DNA of 64,000 nucleotides from Microbacterium cremeum (GCF_015277855.1 NZ_CP063812.1:3596001-3660000); one strand, 5' to 3'; positions 45,129 to 53,975 are shown, numbered from the stretch's first letter. Numbers and translations are program-made. The notes: generated by a model from the sequence alone, not told the origin.

Positions 45129-46454
45129 GTGACGACCGCCCCCGACACGCTGAATCGCGACATCCTGCGGCTCGCGGTGCCGGCGCTCGGCTCGCTCGTC
45201 GCCGAGCCGCTGTTCCTCATCGTCGACTCGGCGCTGGTGGGGCACCTGGGCGTCGTGCCGCTCGCGGGCCTCGGCATCGCGTCGGCGGTGCTGCAGACGA
45301 TCGTCGGGCTCATGGTGTTCCTGGCGTACTCGACCACGCCGGCCGTCGCACGCCGGTTCGGCGCCGGCGACCCGTCGCGCGCGGTGTCGGTGGGCATCGA
45401 CGGCATGTGGCTCGCCCTCGGCATGGGCGCGGCGCTCGCGCTCGGCGGATACCTGGCGACCCCGCTCCTGGTCGGACTCTTCGGCGCGGCGCCCGACGTC
45501 GCGGAGCAGGCCGGGATCTACCTCGGCATCTCGATGTGGGGCCTGCCGGCGATGCTGGTGGTCTTCGCCGCGACCGGACTGCTGCGCGGCATGCAGGACA
45601 CGGTGACCCCGCTGTGGATCGCGGGCTTCGGCTTCGCCGCCAACGCGCTGCTGAACTGGGCCTTCATCTACGGCCTCGGGTGGGGGATCGCCGGATCGGC
45701 GTGGGGCACCGTCGTGGCGCAGTGGGGCATGGTCGCCGCGTACGTCGCCGTGGTGGCGCGCCTGGCACGCCGGCACGAGGCATCCGTCCGGCCGCAGCGC
45801 GACGGCGTGCGCGGATCGGCGCGAGCAGGCGGCTGGCTGTTCGTGCGGACCGTCTCGCTGCGCATCGCGCTGCTGGCGACCGTCGCGGTGGCGACGGGCC
45901 TCGGCACCGACGAGCTCGCCGGCTGGCAGGTCGCCTTCACCATCTTCTCCACCGCGGCGTTCGCGCTCGACGCCCTCGCGATCGCGGCGCAGGCGCTCGT
46001 CGGCAAGGGCCTCGGCGCCGAGGACACGCCGCTGGTGCGGCGCGTGCTCGGCCGCACCGTCGCGTGGGGCGCGTGGTTCGGCCTGGCCGTCGGCGCCGTC
46101 ATCGGCGCGCTGTCGGGTGTCATCGGGCTGCTCTTCACGGGGGATGCCGCGATCGCGGCCCTCGTGCAGCCCGCCCTCATCGTGCTCGCCGTGGCGCAGC
46201 CGGTGTGCGGCATCGTGTTCGTGCTCGACGGCGTGCTGATCGGCGCGGGCGACGCGAAGTACCTCGCGATCGTCGGCGTGCTGAACCTCGTGCCGTTCGC
46301 CCCGGTGCTCGTGATCATCGCCGTGCTGCACCCGTCCGGCGCCGCCGGGCTCGCCTGGCTCGCGGTCGCGTTCTTCGGCGTCTACATGCTGGCGCGCCTG
46401 GTCACCCTGGGCTCGCGCGTGCGCGGCTCGGCCTGGATGACCGCCGGCGCCTGA
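45129..46454 (+). CDS. MATE family efflux transporter (DinF-like)
   Basis: A 441-residue protein with about twelve membrane segments. The opening NRDILRLAVPALGSLVAEPLFLIVDSALVGHLGVVPLAGLGIASAVL matches the DinF group, and the second half repeats the pattern (AAQALVGKGLGAED). It exports drugs or metabolites by cation exchange. It starts with GTG and diverges from the M13 peptidase with a 92-bp gap. Confidence 0.93.
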   Translation: MTTAPDTLNRDILRLAVPALGSLVAEPLFLIVDSALVGHLGVVPLAGLGIASAVLQTIVGLMVFLAYSTTPAVARRFGAGDPSRAVSVGIDGMWLALGMGAALALGGYLATPLLVGLFGAAPDVAEQAGIYLGISMWGLPAMLVVFAATGLLRGMQDTVTPLWIAGFGFAANALLNWAFIYGLGWGIAGSAWGTVVAQWGMVAAYVAVVARLARRHEASVRPQRDGVRGSARAGGWLFVRTVSLRIALLATVAVATGLGTDELAGWQVAFTIFSTAAFALDALAIAAQALVGKGLGAEDTPLVRRVLGRTVAWGAWFGLAVGAVIGALSGVIGLLFTGDAAIAALVQPALIVLAVAQPVCGIVFVLDGVLIGAGDAKYLAIVGVLNLVPFAPVLVIIAVLHPSGAAGLAWLAVAFFGVYMLARLVTLGSRVRGSAWMTAGA

Positions 46455-46468
46455 GCGTCACCGTCGAC

Positions 46469-47107
46469 TCACGCCCAGCGGCGGCACCACTCGTACATGA
46501 CGACCGAGGCCGCAGCGCTCGCGTTGATGGAGCGCGTCGAGCCGTACTGCGTGATCTCGACGACACCGGATGCCGCAGCCAGCGCCTCCGGCGACAGCCC
46601 GGGCCCCTCCTGACCGAACAGCAGCACGCACGCCTCCGGCAGCTTGGCGTCGGGCAGGGCGACGGACCCTGCGACGTTGTCGATCGCGATGACGGGCAGG
46701 GATGCGGCATCCGCCCATCGCGTGAAGTCGGCGATCGACTCGTGGTGGCGCACGTGCTGGTAGCGGTCGGTCACCATCGCGCCTCGGCGGTTCCAGCGGC
46801 GCTTGCCGATGATGTGCACCTCGGCGGCGAGGAATGCGTTGGCACTGCGCACGATCGAGCCGATGTTCATGTCGTGCTGCCAGTTCTCGATGGCGACGTG
46901 GAACCCGTGGCGCCGCGTGTCGAGGTCGGCGACGATCGCGTCCATGGTCCAGTACCGGTACTCGTCGACGACGTTGCGTGCGTCGCCGTGCGCGAGCAGC
47001 TCGCGGTCGTAGCGCGGGTCGTCGGGCCACGCGTCGGGGCCGCCCGGCCACGGACCCACGCCCACCGGCAATGTCGGCTCGTCGCGACCGGGCTCCGGCG
47101 TCGTCAT
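46469..47107 (-). CDS. TrmH/SpoU family RNA 2'-O-methyltransferase
   Basis: A 212-residue SPOUT methyltransferase. Motif 1 is NIGSIVRSANAF (about 78-89), motif 2 VLLFGQEGPGLSPEAL (about 163-178) and motif 3 ITQYGSTRSINASAAASVVMYEW (about 187-209), together forming the knotted SAM site. It likely methylates a tRNA or rRNA ribose. It is convergent with the MATE gene. Confidence 0.92.
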   Translation of the reverse strand: MTTPEPGRDEPTLPVGVGPWPGGPDAWPDDPRYDRELLAHGDARNVVDEYRYWTMDAIVADLDTRRHGFHVAIENWQHDMNIGSIVRSANAFLAAEVHIIGKRRWNRRGAMVTDRYQHVRHHESIADFTRWADAASLPVIAIDNVAGSVALPDAKLPEACVLLFGQEGPGLSPEALAAASGVVEITQYGSTRSINASAAASVVMYEWCRRWA

Positions 47108-47213
47108 CGGCCCAGGCTATCCGGCTCCCGCGCGAACTCGGGCAGCGTGCCGCCGCCGCGCAGGCGCGCGGACGTGCCGGGGCATCCTGCCTGAGTCGTG
47201 AGCAGGCGAGGGG

Positions 47214-47257
47214 TTTTCGGCACGCCGAAATATCACTATGATTTCGGTATGCCGAAA
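47214..47257 (+). promoter_or_regulatory. Paired MntR/DtxR-type operators and leaderless promoter
   Basis: Two 16-bp palindromes with consensus TTTCGGCATGCCGAAA lie at 47215-47230 and 47242-47257, 27 bp centre to centre. A -10 box TATGAT (47237-47242) sits between them and the first palindrome covers the -35 position. Transcription would begin about 6-7 bp after the -10, at or next to the ATG (47249), which itself lies in the second palindrome. The DtxR-type gene at 49910 is the obvious regulator. Confidence 0.75.
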
Positions 47258-48178
47258 AGCTCTCGCGCGCTCGTCGCGGGCGCGTGTGCCGCACTCGCCG
47301 TGCTGGCGGGTTGCGCCGCGCTGGTGGGTTGCGCCGCACCCGACACGCACGCCGACGACAGGCCGCTCGTGCTGACGACGTTCACCGTGATCGAGGACAT
47401 CGCCCAGAACATCGCGGGCGAGCACCTCACGGTCGAGTCGATCACGAAGATCGGCGCCGAGATCCACGGCTACGAGCCGACGCCGGGCGACATCCGTCGT
47501 GCCCACGGCGCAGACCTGATCCTCGACAACGGCATGGGCCTCGAGGCCTGGTTCGCGCAGTTCGTGGCCGACGTCGAAGCCCCGCACGTCGTCGTGGGCG
47601 AGGGGGTCGACACGATCCCGATCGCCGAGGACGCCTACGCCGGACGCGACAACCCGCACGCGTGGATGTCTCCCCTCAATGCGCAGGTCTACGTCGACAA
47701 CATCGTCGCCGCGTTCAGCGAGCTCGACCCCGACAACGCGACCGCGTTCGAAGAGAACGGCGAGGAGTACAAGCTCCGTCTGCAGCAGATCGCCGATCGC
47801 CTCGTCGCCGAGCTCGGCGCGCTTCCCGCCGAACAGCGCGCGCTGGTCACGTGCGAGGGCGCGTTCTCGTATCTCGCCCGCGACGCGGGTCTGACCGAGG
47901 CGTACCTCTGGGCGGTGAACGCCGAGCAGCAGGCGACGCCCCGGCAGATCGCCGACACGATCGAGTTCGTCGAGAGCAACGGCGTCCGGGCGGTGTTCTG
48001 CGAGTCCACCGTGTCGGACGCGCCGATGCAGCGGGTCGTCGAGGCGACGGAGGCCGAGTTCGGCGGCGTGCTGTACGTCGACTCGCTCTCGGCGGCCGAC
48101 GGGCCCGTCCCGACCTACCTCGACCTCATCGAGCACGACGTCGACACGATCATCGCCGGTCTTACCGGAACGGGATGA
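47249..48178 (+). CDS. Mn/Zn-type ABC transporter solute-binding lipoprotein (MntA/TroA-like)
   Basis: A 309-residue cluster A-I metal-binding lipoprotein. Two lipobox-like cysteines (LAGC, Cys22; LVGC, Cys28) arise from a short duplication GCAA. Metal ligands fit the family: His near GAEIHGYEPTPGD, His in NPHAWMSP, Glu in AVFCESTVSDAPM and Asp in LYVDSLS. The Glu/Asp set points to manganese or iron rather than zinc. There is no Shine-Dalgarno, in line with a leaderless message. First gene of an operon with ATPase, permease and DtxR-type regulator. Confidence 0.92.
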   Translation: MPKSSRALVAGACAALAVLAGCAALVGCAAPDTHADDRPLVLTTFTVIEDIAQNIAGEHLTVESITKIGAEIHGYEPTPGDIRRAHGADLILDNGMGLEAWFAQFVADVEAPHVVVGEGVDTIPIAEDAYAGRDNPHAWMSPLNAQVYVDNIVAAFSELDPDNATAFEENGEEYKLRLQQIADRLVAELGALPAEQRALVTCEGAFSYLARDAGLTEAYLWAVNAEQQATPRQIADTIEFVESNGVRAVFCESTVSDAPMQRVVEATEAEFGGVLYVDSLSAADGPVPTYLDLIEHDVDTIIAGLTGTG

Positions 48179-48182
48179 CCGC

Positions 48183-48989
48183 GTGGCTCAGCGACTGACC
48201 AGCGACGCCGCCGGACGGCCGGCCGAGGCATCCGTCCCCGCACTCGACGTGCGAGACCTCACGGTCCGCTACGGCGACATCGTGGCCGTCGACCGGACGC
48301 ACCTGGAGCTCGCCGCGGGCACGGTGTGCGGGCTCATCGGCATGAACGGGTCGGGCAAGTCGACGCTGCTGAAGGCGGTGATGGGCGTCGTGCGGCCCGA
48401 CAGGGGCAGCGTCAGGATCGACGGGATGCCGCCGCGCGACGCGCGCCGGAAGGGCGCTGTGGGCTTCGTCCCGCAGTCCGAATCGGTCGACTGGGGCTTC
48501 CCGCTGCGGGTGCGAGACGTCGTGATGATGGGCAGGTACGGGTTCCAGGGACCGACACGGCGGCCGCGCCGCGCCGATCGGGCTGCCGTCGCGGAGGCGC
48601 TCGAACGGGTGGAGCTGACGCAGCTCGCCGACCGGCAGATCGGCGAGCTCTCGGGCGGTCAGCGCAAGCGTGCGTTCGTCGCCCGCTGCCTCGCCCAGGA
48701 TGCCCGCCTGCTGCTGTTGGACGAGCCGTTCGCAGGCGTCGACAAGCGCACCGAGTCGACACTCACGCGCGTGCTGCGCGAGCTGGCCCTCGACGGACGC
48801 ACCGTCCTGATCGCGACCCATGACCTGGCGGCGCTTCCGCGACTGTGCGACGAGGCCGTCCTCTTCCTGCACACCGTGCTGCTGCATGACACACCCGACG
48901 TCGTGCTCCGGCCAGAGAACCTCGTGCGGGCGTTCGGCGTCGACGTCTTCGATGCCGCCGCGGGCGCCGAGGGCGAGGCATCCCGATGA
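48183..48989 (+). CDS. Mn/Zn-type ABC transporter ATP-binding protein
   Basis: A 268-residue ATPase with Walker A GMNGSGKST (about 54-62), FVPQSESVDWGFPLRVRDVVMMGRYG Q-loop region, signature LSGGQRKRAFVARCL (about 157-171) and Walker B LLLLDEPFAGVD. GTG start 4 bp after the lipoprotein stop. The sequence follows the MntB/SitB/ZnuC group. Confidence 0.93.
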   Translation: MAQRLTSDAAGRPAEASVPALDVRDLTVRYGDIVAVDRTHLELAAGTVCGLIGMNGSGKSTLLKAVMGVVRPDRGSVRIDGMPPRDARRKGAVGFVPQSESVDWGFPLRVRDVVMMGRYGFQGPTRRPRRADRAAVAEALERVELTQLADRQIGELSGGQRKRAFVARCLAQDARLLLLDEPFAGVDKRTESTLTRVLRELALDGRTVLIATHDLAALPRLCDEAVLFLHTVLLHDTPDVVLRPENLVRAFGVDVFDAAAGAEGEASR

Positions 48990-49867
48990 CCCTTCTGGAC
49001 TGGATGCTCGAGCCGCTGCAGTACGACTTCATGGTCCGCGCGCTCAGCGTCAGCCTCGTCGCCGCGGTCGTCTGCGGCCTCATGAGCTGCTGGCTCGTGC
49101 TCATCGGCTGGTCGCTGATGGGGGACGCCGTCTCGCACTCCGTCCTGCCGGGGGTGGTGCTCGCCTACCTGCTCGGCGCGCCGTTCGCCGTGGGGGCGCT
49201 GGTGTTCGGCCTCGCCGCGGTGGCGGCGATCGGCGTCATCCGGAGCACGAGCCGTGTGAAGGAGGATGCCGCGATCGGGGTGGTCTTCACCACATTGTTC
49301 GCCGTCGGCATCGTGCTGATCTCGGTGATCCCGAGTCAGACCGATCTCACTCACATCCTGTTCGGCAACCTGCTCGGCGTCGGGGTCGACGACCTCGTGC
49401 AGGTGCTGGTGCTGGGGGCGGCGACGGTGGCGGTGCTGGTGCTGAAGCGACGGGATCTCACCCTGTTCGCCTTCGACCCGGCCCACGCTGCGGCGATCGG
49501 GCTTCGACCGCGGCTGCTGAGCGCGCTGCTGCTCGGCTGTCTCGCCGTGACCGTCGTCGTCGCGCTTCAGGCCGTCGGCGTCATCCTCGTGGTCGCGCTG
49601 GTCATCATCCCCGGAGCGACCGCGTATCTGCTGACGGATCGGTTCGGACGCATGCTGGTGATCGCCCCCCTGATCGCGGCCGTCAGCGCGATCGTGGGGC
49701 TGTACCTCAGCTACTACCTCGACACGTCGTCGGGCGGCATGGTGGTGGTGGCGATGGGCACGCTCTTCCTGCTGGCCTACCTCTTCGCACCGAAGCACGG
49801 ACTCGTCGGGCGCCGTCTTCCCCGTGGACGCCGTCTTCCCCGCGGCCGTCGCCCCATCGCGTCATGA
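48986..49867 (+). CDS. Mn/Zn-type ABC transporter permease
   Basis: A 293-residue ABC-3 family permease with eight or nine membrane segments. LEPLQYDFMVRALSVSLVAAVVCGLMSCWLVLIGWSLMGDAVSHSVLPGVVLAYLLG is the characteristic N-terminal block, and VGVILVVALVIIPGATAYLLTDRFGRML the C-terminal coupling region. A short tandem repeat (GRRLPRG twice) ends the protein. Coupled to the ATPase by ATGA overlap. Confidence 0.93.
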   Translation: MTLLDWMLEPLQYDFMVRALSVSLVAAVVCGLMSCWLVLIGWSLMGDAVSHSVLPGVVLAYLLGAPFAVGALVFGLAAVAAIGVIRSTSRVKEDAAIGVVFTTLFAVGIVLISVIPSQTDLTHILFGNLLGVGVDDLVQVLVLGAATVAVLVLKRRDLTLFAFDPAHAAAIGLRPRLLSALLLGCLAVTVVVALQAVGVILVVALVIIPGATAYLLTDRFGRMLVIAPLIAAVSAIVGLYLSYYLDTSSGGMVVVAMGTLFLLAYLFAPKHGLVGRRLPRGRRLPRGRRPIAS

Positions 49868-49909
49868 GCTGGAGCATGCGGCCTTCTCGCCCGCGGGTAC
49901 CCTGATGCC

Positions 49910-50545
49910 GTGCCCTCCCCCGCGATCGACGACTACCTCAAGACGATCTACCACCACACCGAGTGGCAGACCGAGCGCATCACGCCGTCGCAGCTCGCGG
50001 GCGAGCTGGGTCTCGCACCGTCGAGCGTGACCGAGATGGTGCAGAAGCTCGCGGCACAGGGCCTCGTGACCCACCGCCCCTACGGACCCATCGCCCTGAC
50101 CGAGGCGGGAGAGCAGCGCGCGGCCGGCATCATCCGCCGACACCGGCTCATCGAGACGTGGCTCGTGCGCGAGTTCGGGTACGCGTGGGACGAGGTGCAC
50201 GACGAGGCCGAGGTGCTCGAGCACGCCATCAGCGACCGCCTCCTCGAGGGCATCGACGAGCGCCTCGGGCGGCCCCGCTTCGACCCGCATGGCGATGCGA
50301 TTCCGGATGCCGCGGGCGACGTGCACCGCGAGCCCTTCGTGCTGCTCGGCTCAGCCCCCGCCGGTCACGTCGGGCGCGTGCTGCGGGTGAGCGACCGCGA
50401 CCCCGATCTGCTCCGCGCCGTCGAGACCGCCGGCGTGGCGGTCGGGGCTGAGGCGGCGGTCGTGGGTGCCTCGATCCTCGTCATCGGCGGCTCGCGGGTG
50501 GAGCTGCCCCCGGCCGCGGCAGACGCGGTCTGGCTGAGCGCCTGA
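49910..50545 (+). CDS. mntR: DtxR/MntR family metal-dependent repressor
   Basis: A 211-residue regulator. The N-terminal helix-turn-helix (IDDYLKTIYHHTEWQTERITPSQLAGELGLAPSSVTEMVQKLAAQGLVTHRPYGPIALTEAGEQRA, about 4-68) and the dimerisation/metal domain (RRHRLIETWLVREFGYAWDEVHDEAEVLEHAISDRLLEGIDERLGRP) are typical. A C-terminal FeoA/SH3-like domain follows, as in DtxR and IdeR. GTG start. It lies 42 bp after the permease and should bind the palindromes at 47215-47257, shutting the operon when metal is plentiful. Confidence 0.92.
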   Translation: MPSPAIDDYLKTIYHHTEWQTERITPSQLAGELGLAPSSVTEMVQKLAAQGLVTHRPYGPIALTEAGEQRAAGIIRRHRLIETWLVREFGYAWDEVHDEAEVLEHAISDRLLEGIDERLGRPRFDPHGDAIPDAAGDVHREPFVLLGSAPAGHVGRVLRVSDRDPDLLRAVETAGVAVGAEAAVVGASILVIGGSRVELPPAAADAVWLSA

Positions 50546-50585
50546 CCGTCCGACCTGCCGCACCTCGCGCCCAGCCTCCCCGCGC

Positions 50586-50722
50586 TTCGGGTGGCGCAAC
50601 ACGCGGCATCCGTCCTTCGATCCCGCGTGTCGTGACACTCGAAGCCCGCCGGCCCGAGTTTCGGGTGGCGCAACACGCGGCATCCGTCCTTCGATCCCGC
50701 GTGTCGTGACACTCGAAGCCCG
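50586..50722. repeat. Tandem pair of 63-bp hairpin repeats
   Basis: Two identical 63-bp units (50586-50648 and 50660-50722) start TTCGGGTGGCGCAACACGCGG and end CGTGACACTCGAAGCCCG, 74 bp apart. Each contains its own stem, ACACGCGG / CCGCGTGT. They lie between the convergent mntR and SDR genes. Confidence 0.9.
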
Positions 50723-50752
50723 ACTGCCCCGGGCGTCGGCGCGGAACCGGGC

Positions 50753-51706
50753 TCAAGTGCGGGCGGATGCCGCGGCCTCGGCGAACGGCCACTTCACGCC
50801 GGCCGCCGCCTCGGCGAAGGCCCACATCCGGGCGCCCACCTCGGGGTCGTGCGTGATCTTCGACGGATTCTGACGGGTGGGGATGCCGCGGCTCCCGGTC
50901 TTCGGCCCCCAGAACTCGCCGCCGGCCACCTCCGGGTCGGCGAGCGCGCGCACGAGGGGCCACGCGCCGTGCTCCTTGGACTGCGCGAACGCCGCCTGCA
51001 GGTTGTCGCGGAAGCGCTTGGCGCGTGACGGCTCGTTGACGCCGACGATGCCGGGCGTGCGTCCGCCCGTGGAGTACCCCGGATGGGCGACGACGCTCTC
51101 GACCGGAACGCCCGCGGCCCGCAGGCGGCGGTCGGCCTCGAACCCGAGGGCGGCGGTGGCGACCTTGGACTGCACGTACGACCGCCAGGCCGAGTACCGG
51201 GTCGTGAGCTGCGGGTCGACCGGGTCGTACGGCGTGAGCGCCGTCGACATGCTGCCGACCCACACCATGCGGCCGGCGCTCACGGCGAGCGCGGTCAGCA
51301 GTTCGCCGCCGAGGGCGAAATGCCCGAGCGCGTTCGTGGCGAAGACGACCTCGTGGCCGTCGATCGTCGTCTCGCGCGAACGCGGCGGGTGGACGATCCC
51401 GGCGTTGAACAGCACGCCGTCCAGGCCTCCCCGGCCGCGCACGCTCGCCGCGGCCGAGCGGACCGACCCGAGGTTGGATGTGTCGAGGATGAGCGGCTCG
51501 GTCGCGTCGGGCGAGGCATCCGGAACCCGGCGACGGATCGCCGCGCGCGCCGCCGACAGCCGATTCGGGTGGCGGCCCGACATCAGCACCCTGGCCCCCG
51601 CGCGCACGAGCTGCTCCGAGGCGAAGTAGCCGAGACCGGCATTCGATCCCGTCACGAGGTACACGCGTCCGGAAAGGTCGGGAAGACTCCGGGGGTCCCA
51701 CGTCAC
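50753..51706 (-). CDS. Short-chain dehydrogenase/reductase
   Basis: A 317-residue SDR of the retinol-dehydrogenase-like group. Cofactor motif TGSNAGLGYFASEQLVRAGARVLMSGRHPNRL (about 18-49; the basic GRH favours NADPH), NAG (LFNAGI), and the catalytic Tyr-Lys in SYVQSK with Ser in GSMS. GTG start. The substrate is unknown; it is unlinked to its neighbours. Confidence 0.9.
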   Translation of the reverse strand: MTWDPRSLPDLSGRVYLVTGSNAGLGYFASEQLVRAGARVLMSGRHPNRLSAARAAIRRRVPDASPDATEPLILDTSNLGSVRSAAASVRGRGGLDGVLFNAGIVHPPRSRETTIDGHEVVFATNALGHFALGGELLTALAVSAGRMVWVGSMSTALTPYDPVDPQLTTRYSAWRSYVQSKVATAALGFEADRRLRAAGVPVESVVAHPGYSTGGRTPGIVGVNEPSRAKRFRDNLQAAFAQSKEHGAWPLVRALADPEVAGGEFWGPKTGSRGIPTRQNPSKITHDPEVGARMWAFAEAAAGVKWPFAEAAASART

Positions 51707-51764
51707 GGTTCGACCCTACGCCCGCGCGACGCGCTCCGACACCGCCACCCCCTAGCCTGGACGC

Positions 51765-52574
51765 ATGCGCACGCGCTCCGACATCGAATGCTGGCTCACC
51801 GACATGGACGGCGTTCTCGTGCACGAGAACACGCCCATCCCCGGGGCATCCGCTCTCCTGCAGCAGTGGCGCGATCAGGGCGTGCCGTTCCTGGTGCTCA
51901 CGAACAACTCGATCTTCACGCCGCGCGACCTGTCGGCACGACTGCGGGCCTCCGGACTCATCGTGCCGGAGGAGTCGATCTGGACGTCGGCGCTGGCGAC
52001 CGCGGACTTCCTGAAGTCGCAGATGCCCGGCGGCACGGCGTTCGTCATCGGCGAGGCGGGCCTGACGACGGCGCTCCACGAGGCCGGGTTCATCATGACC
52101 GAGACGGACCCCGACTACGTCGTCGTCGGCGAGACGCGCAACTACTCGTTCGAGGCGATCACCAAGGCCATCCGCTTCATCGGGCGCGGCGCGCGATTCA
52201 TCGCCACGAACCCCGACGCGACCGGGCCGTCGACCGAGGGCGTGCTGCCGGCGACCGGCGCCATCTCGGCGCTCATCACGAAGGCGACCGGCATGGAGCC
52301 GTACGTCGTGGGCAAGCCGAACCCGATGATGTTCCGCTCGGCGCTGAACCGCATCGGCGCGCACTCCGAGACCACCGGCATGATCGGCGACCGCATGGAC
52401 ACCGACGTGGTGGCCGGCATCGAGGCGGGACTTCACACCGTGCTCGTGCTCACCGGCATCAGCGACGCCGCCGAGATCGCGCGCTACCCGTTCCGCCCCG
52501 ACGAGGTGCTCGACTCGGTGGCCGACCTGCTCGACGCCGACCCGGTCGAGTCGGAGGATCCCGAGCTGCTCTGA
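51765..52574 (+). CDS. HAD-IIA family phosphatase (NagD-like)
   Basis: A 269-residue HAD hydrolase with nucleophile motif DMDGVLVHENTPIPGA (about 10-25), motif II TNNSIFTPRDL, lysine motif VGKPNPMMFRSAL and motif III GDRMDTDVVAGIEAGLHTVLVLTG. The C2-type cap assigns it to the NagD/4-nitrophenylphosphatase group. It probably dephosphorylates nucleotides or damaged sugars. Confidence 0.92.
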   Translation: MRTRSDIECWLTDMDGVLVHENTPIPGASALLQQWRDQGVPFLVLTNNSIFTPRDLSARLRASGLIVPEESIWTSALATADFLKSQMPGGTAFVIGEAGLTTALHEAGFIMTETDPDYVVVGETRNYSFEAITKAIRFIGRGARFIATNPDATGPSTEGVLPATGAISALITKATGMEPYVVGKPNPMMFRSALNRIGAHSETTGMIGDRMDTDVVAGIEAGLHTVLVLTGISDAAEIARYPFRPDEVLDSVADLLDADPVESEDPELL

Positions 52575-52619
52575 CCCGCCCCGAGGTCCGACGTCGCAGG
52601 CGCCCGGTAGGTTCGTCGC

Positions 52620-53192
52620 ATGGGCGCGCTCGATGACGGTGAGATGGTGGAGGCGACGGATGCCGAGGCCTGGGCTGCGTGGCTCGAGTCGAACCATCGC
52701 ACCTCCACGGGGGCGTGGCTGGTGCGTGCGCGTGCCGGTTCGGGGCTGACGTTCGTCGAGTACGAGGACGCGATCGTGCAGGCGCTGCGCTTCGGCTGGA
52801 TCGACGGTCCGGTGCGGACGTTCGACGAGCAGCGCGGCGGGCTGTGGTTCGCGCCCCGGCGGCCCACGAGCGGGTGGGCCGCGACGAACAAGGCCCGGGT
52901 CGCGCGGCTCGAAGCCGACGGACTGCTCACGCAAGCCGGCAACCGCGCGATCGAGGTCGCGAAGGCGAACGGCGCGTGGAGCGTGCTCGACAACGCCGAG
53001 GCGCTGCGCGAGCCCGACGACCTCGCGGCCGCACTCGACGAGGTGCCGGCGGCGCGAGCGGCGTGGGACGCGTTTCCGCCGTCGACGCGCAAGCTCGGCA
53101 TCTCGCAGGTCGACCTGGCGCGTCGCCCCGAGACGCGTGCGGCGCGCATCGCCAAGATCGTGACGGATGCCGCGGAGGGGAAGCGACCGTGA
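52620..53192 (+). CDS. YdeI/OmpD-associated family protein
   Basis: A 190-residue protein with AWAAWLESNHRTSTGAWLVRARAGSGLTFVEYEDAIVQALRFGWIDGPVRTFDEQRGGLWFAPRRPTSGWAATNKARVARLEADGLL, the standard YdeI core, and a helical C-terminus with FPPSTRKLGISQVDLARRPETRAARI. Family members in E. coli are linked to resistance to cationic peptides; the role here is unknown. It overlaps a small membrane-protein gene (GTGA). Confidence 0.88.
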   Translation: MGALDDGEMVEATDAEAWAAWLESNHRTSTGAWLVRARAGSGLTFVEYEDAIVQALRFGWIDGPVRTFDEQRGGLWFAPRRPTSGWAATNKARVARLEADGLLTQAGNRAIEVAKANGAWSVLDNAEALREPDDLAAALDEVPAARAAWDAFPPSTRKLGISQVDLARRPETRAARIAKIVTDAAEGKRP

Positions 53193-53305
53193 TCTCGCAG
53201 ACCGATCAGACCCTGCTGCTGTCGGTGTCGGCCGTCATCGTGCTGGGCACCCTCGTGGCCCTCGTGTGGCAGTGGTGGCGCGGCCGGGGTCGGCGCGACG
53301 ACTGA
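53189..53305 (+). CDS. Small single-span membrane protein
   Basis: A 38-residue reading frame starting with GTG that overlaps the YdeI stop by 4 bp and is preceded by GGAGGGG. It encodes a single membrane helix (TLLLSVSAVIVLGTLVALVWQWW) followed by a basic RGRGRRDD end. Coupling and the ribosome site argue that it is real; function unknown. Confidence 0.55.
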   Translation: MISQTDQTLLLSVSAVIVLGTLVALVWQWWRGRGRRDD

Positions 53306-53306
53306 C

Positions 53307-53388
53307 GCGCGTTTCGTCTCGCGAAGCGGTCCCTGAGCAGGCCCGCCAGGGCCGTATCGAAGGGCGCTCGGCGACCGAGACGCCCCGG
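53307..53388. repeat. Palindrome-rich intergenic repeat, copy 5
   Basis: GCGCGTTTCGTCTCGCGAAGCGG followed by CCTGAGCAGGCCCGCCAGGGCC and ending CGACCGAGACGCCCC resembles the other GAGACGAAACGC repeats, interrupted by a different insert. It lies between convergent genes and may end both transcripts. Confidence 0.55.
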
Positions 53389-53396
53389 GCAGGCTA

Positions 53397-53975
53397 CTAC
53401 TGCGGCTCGAGGCCCAGGTCGTCGAGGTCGATCGCGGCGAGCCACTGCAGGCCCTCGGCCTCGACCGCGGCCTGCGCGCCGGTCTTGCGATCGACGATCA
53501 CCGCGACGGCGACGGGCTCGGCGCCCTCGCGGCGGAGCGCCTCGACCGCCTTCAGCGCCGACTGGCCGGTGGTCGAGGTGTCTTCGACGACGACCACGCG
53601 CTTGCCCGCGACATCCGCCCCCTCGATCTGGCGACCGCGGCCGTGGTCTTTCGGCTCCTTGCGGACGACGAAGGCGTCGAGCGGGCGATGCGTGCGCGCG
53701 GACTCGTGCATGACGGCGTTCGCGATGGGGTCGGCGCCGAGCGTCAGACCGCCGACGGCCACGATCCCGTCGACCTCGCGGATGAGGTCGAGCATGATGC
53801 GCCCGATCGCGGGAGCCGCCCGGTGGTCGAGCGTCAGCTTGCGCATGTCGACGTAGTACGTCGCCTGCTTGCCGCTCGAGAGCGTGAAGTCGCCGTGGAA
53901 CACGGCCTCGTCCTCGATGAGCGCGATGAGGTACTGGCGGTCGGCTTCGAGCTCTGGCGTGGAGGCGACGGTCAT
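53397..53975 (-). CDS. pyrE: Orotate phosphoribosyltransferase
   Basis: A 192-residue PyrE, converting orotate and PRPP to orotidine 5'-phosphate in pyrimidine synthesis. HGDFTLSSGKQATYYVDMRKLTL (about 22-44) binds orotate; FVVRKEPKDHGRG is the flexible catalytic loop with Lys residues; VVVVEDTSTTGQS (about 121-133) is the PRPP motif. It stands alone, away from other pyr genes. Confidence 0.95.
   Translation of the reverse strand: MTVASTPELEADRQYLIALIEDEAVFHGDFTLSSGKQATYYVDMRKLTLDHRAAPAIGRIMLDLIREVDGIVAVGGLTLGADPIANAVMHESARTHRPLDAFVVRKEPKDHGRGRQIEGADVAGKRVVVVEDTSTTGQSALKAVEALRREGAEPVAVAVIVDRKTGAQAAVEAEGLQWLAAIDLDDLGLEPQ

Noticed and set aside
47165..47248. Translation of the metal-binding lipoprotein from an upstream start near 47198
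   Set aside because: The extension would run through the operator and promoter and put extra residues before the signal peptide; ATG at 47249 gives a normal lipoprotein signal.
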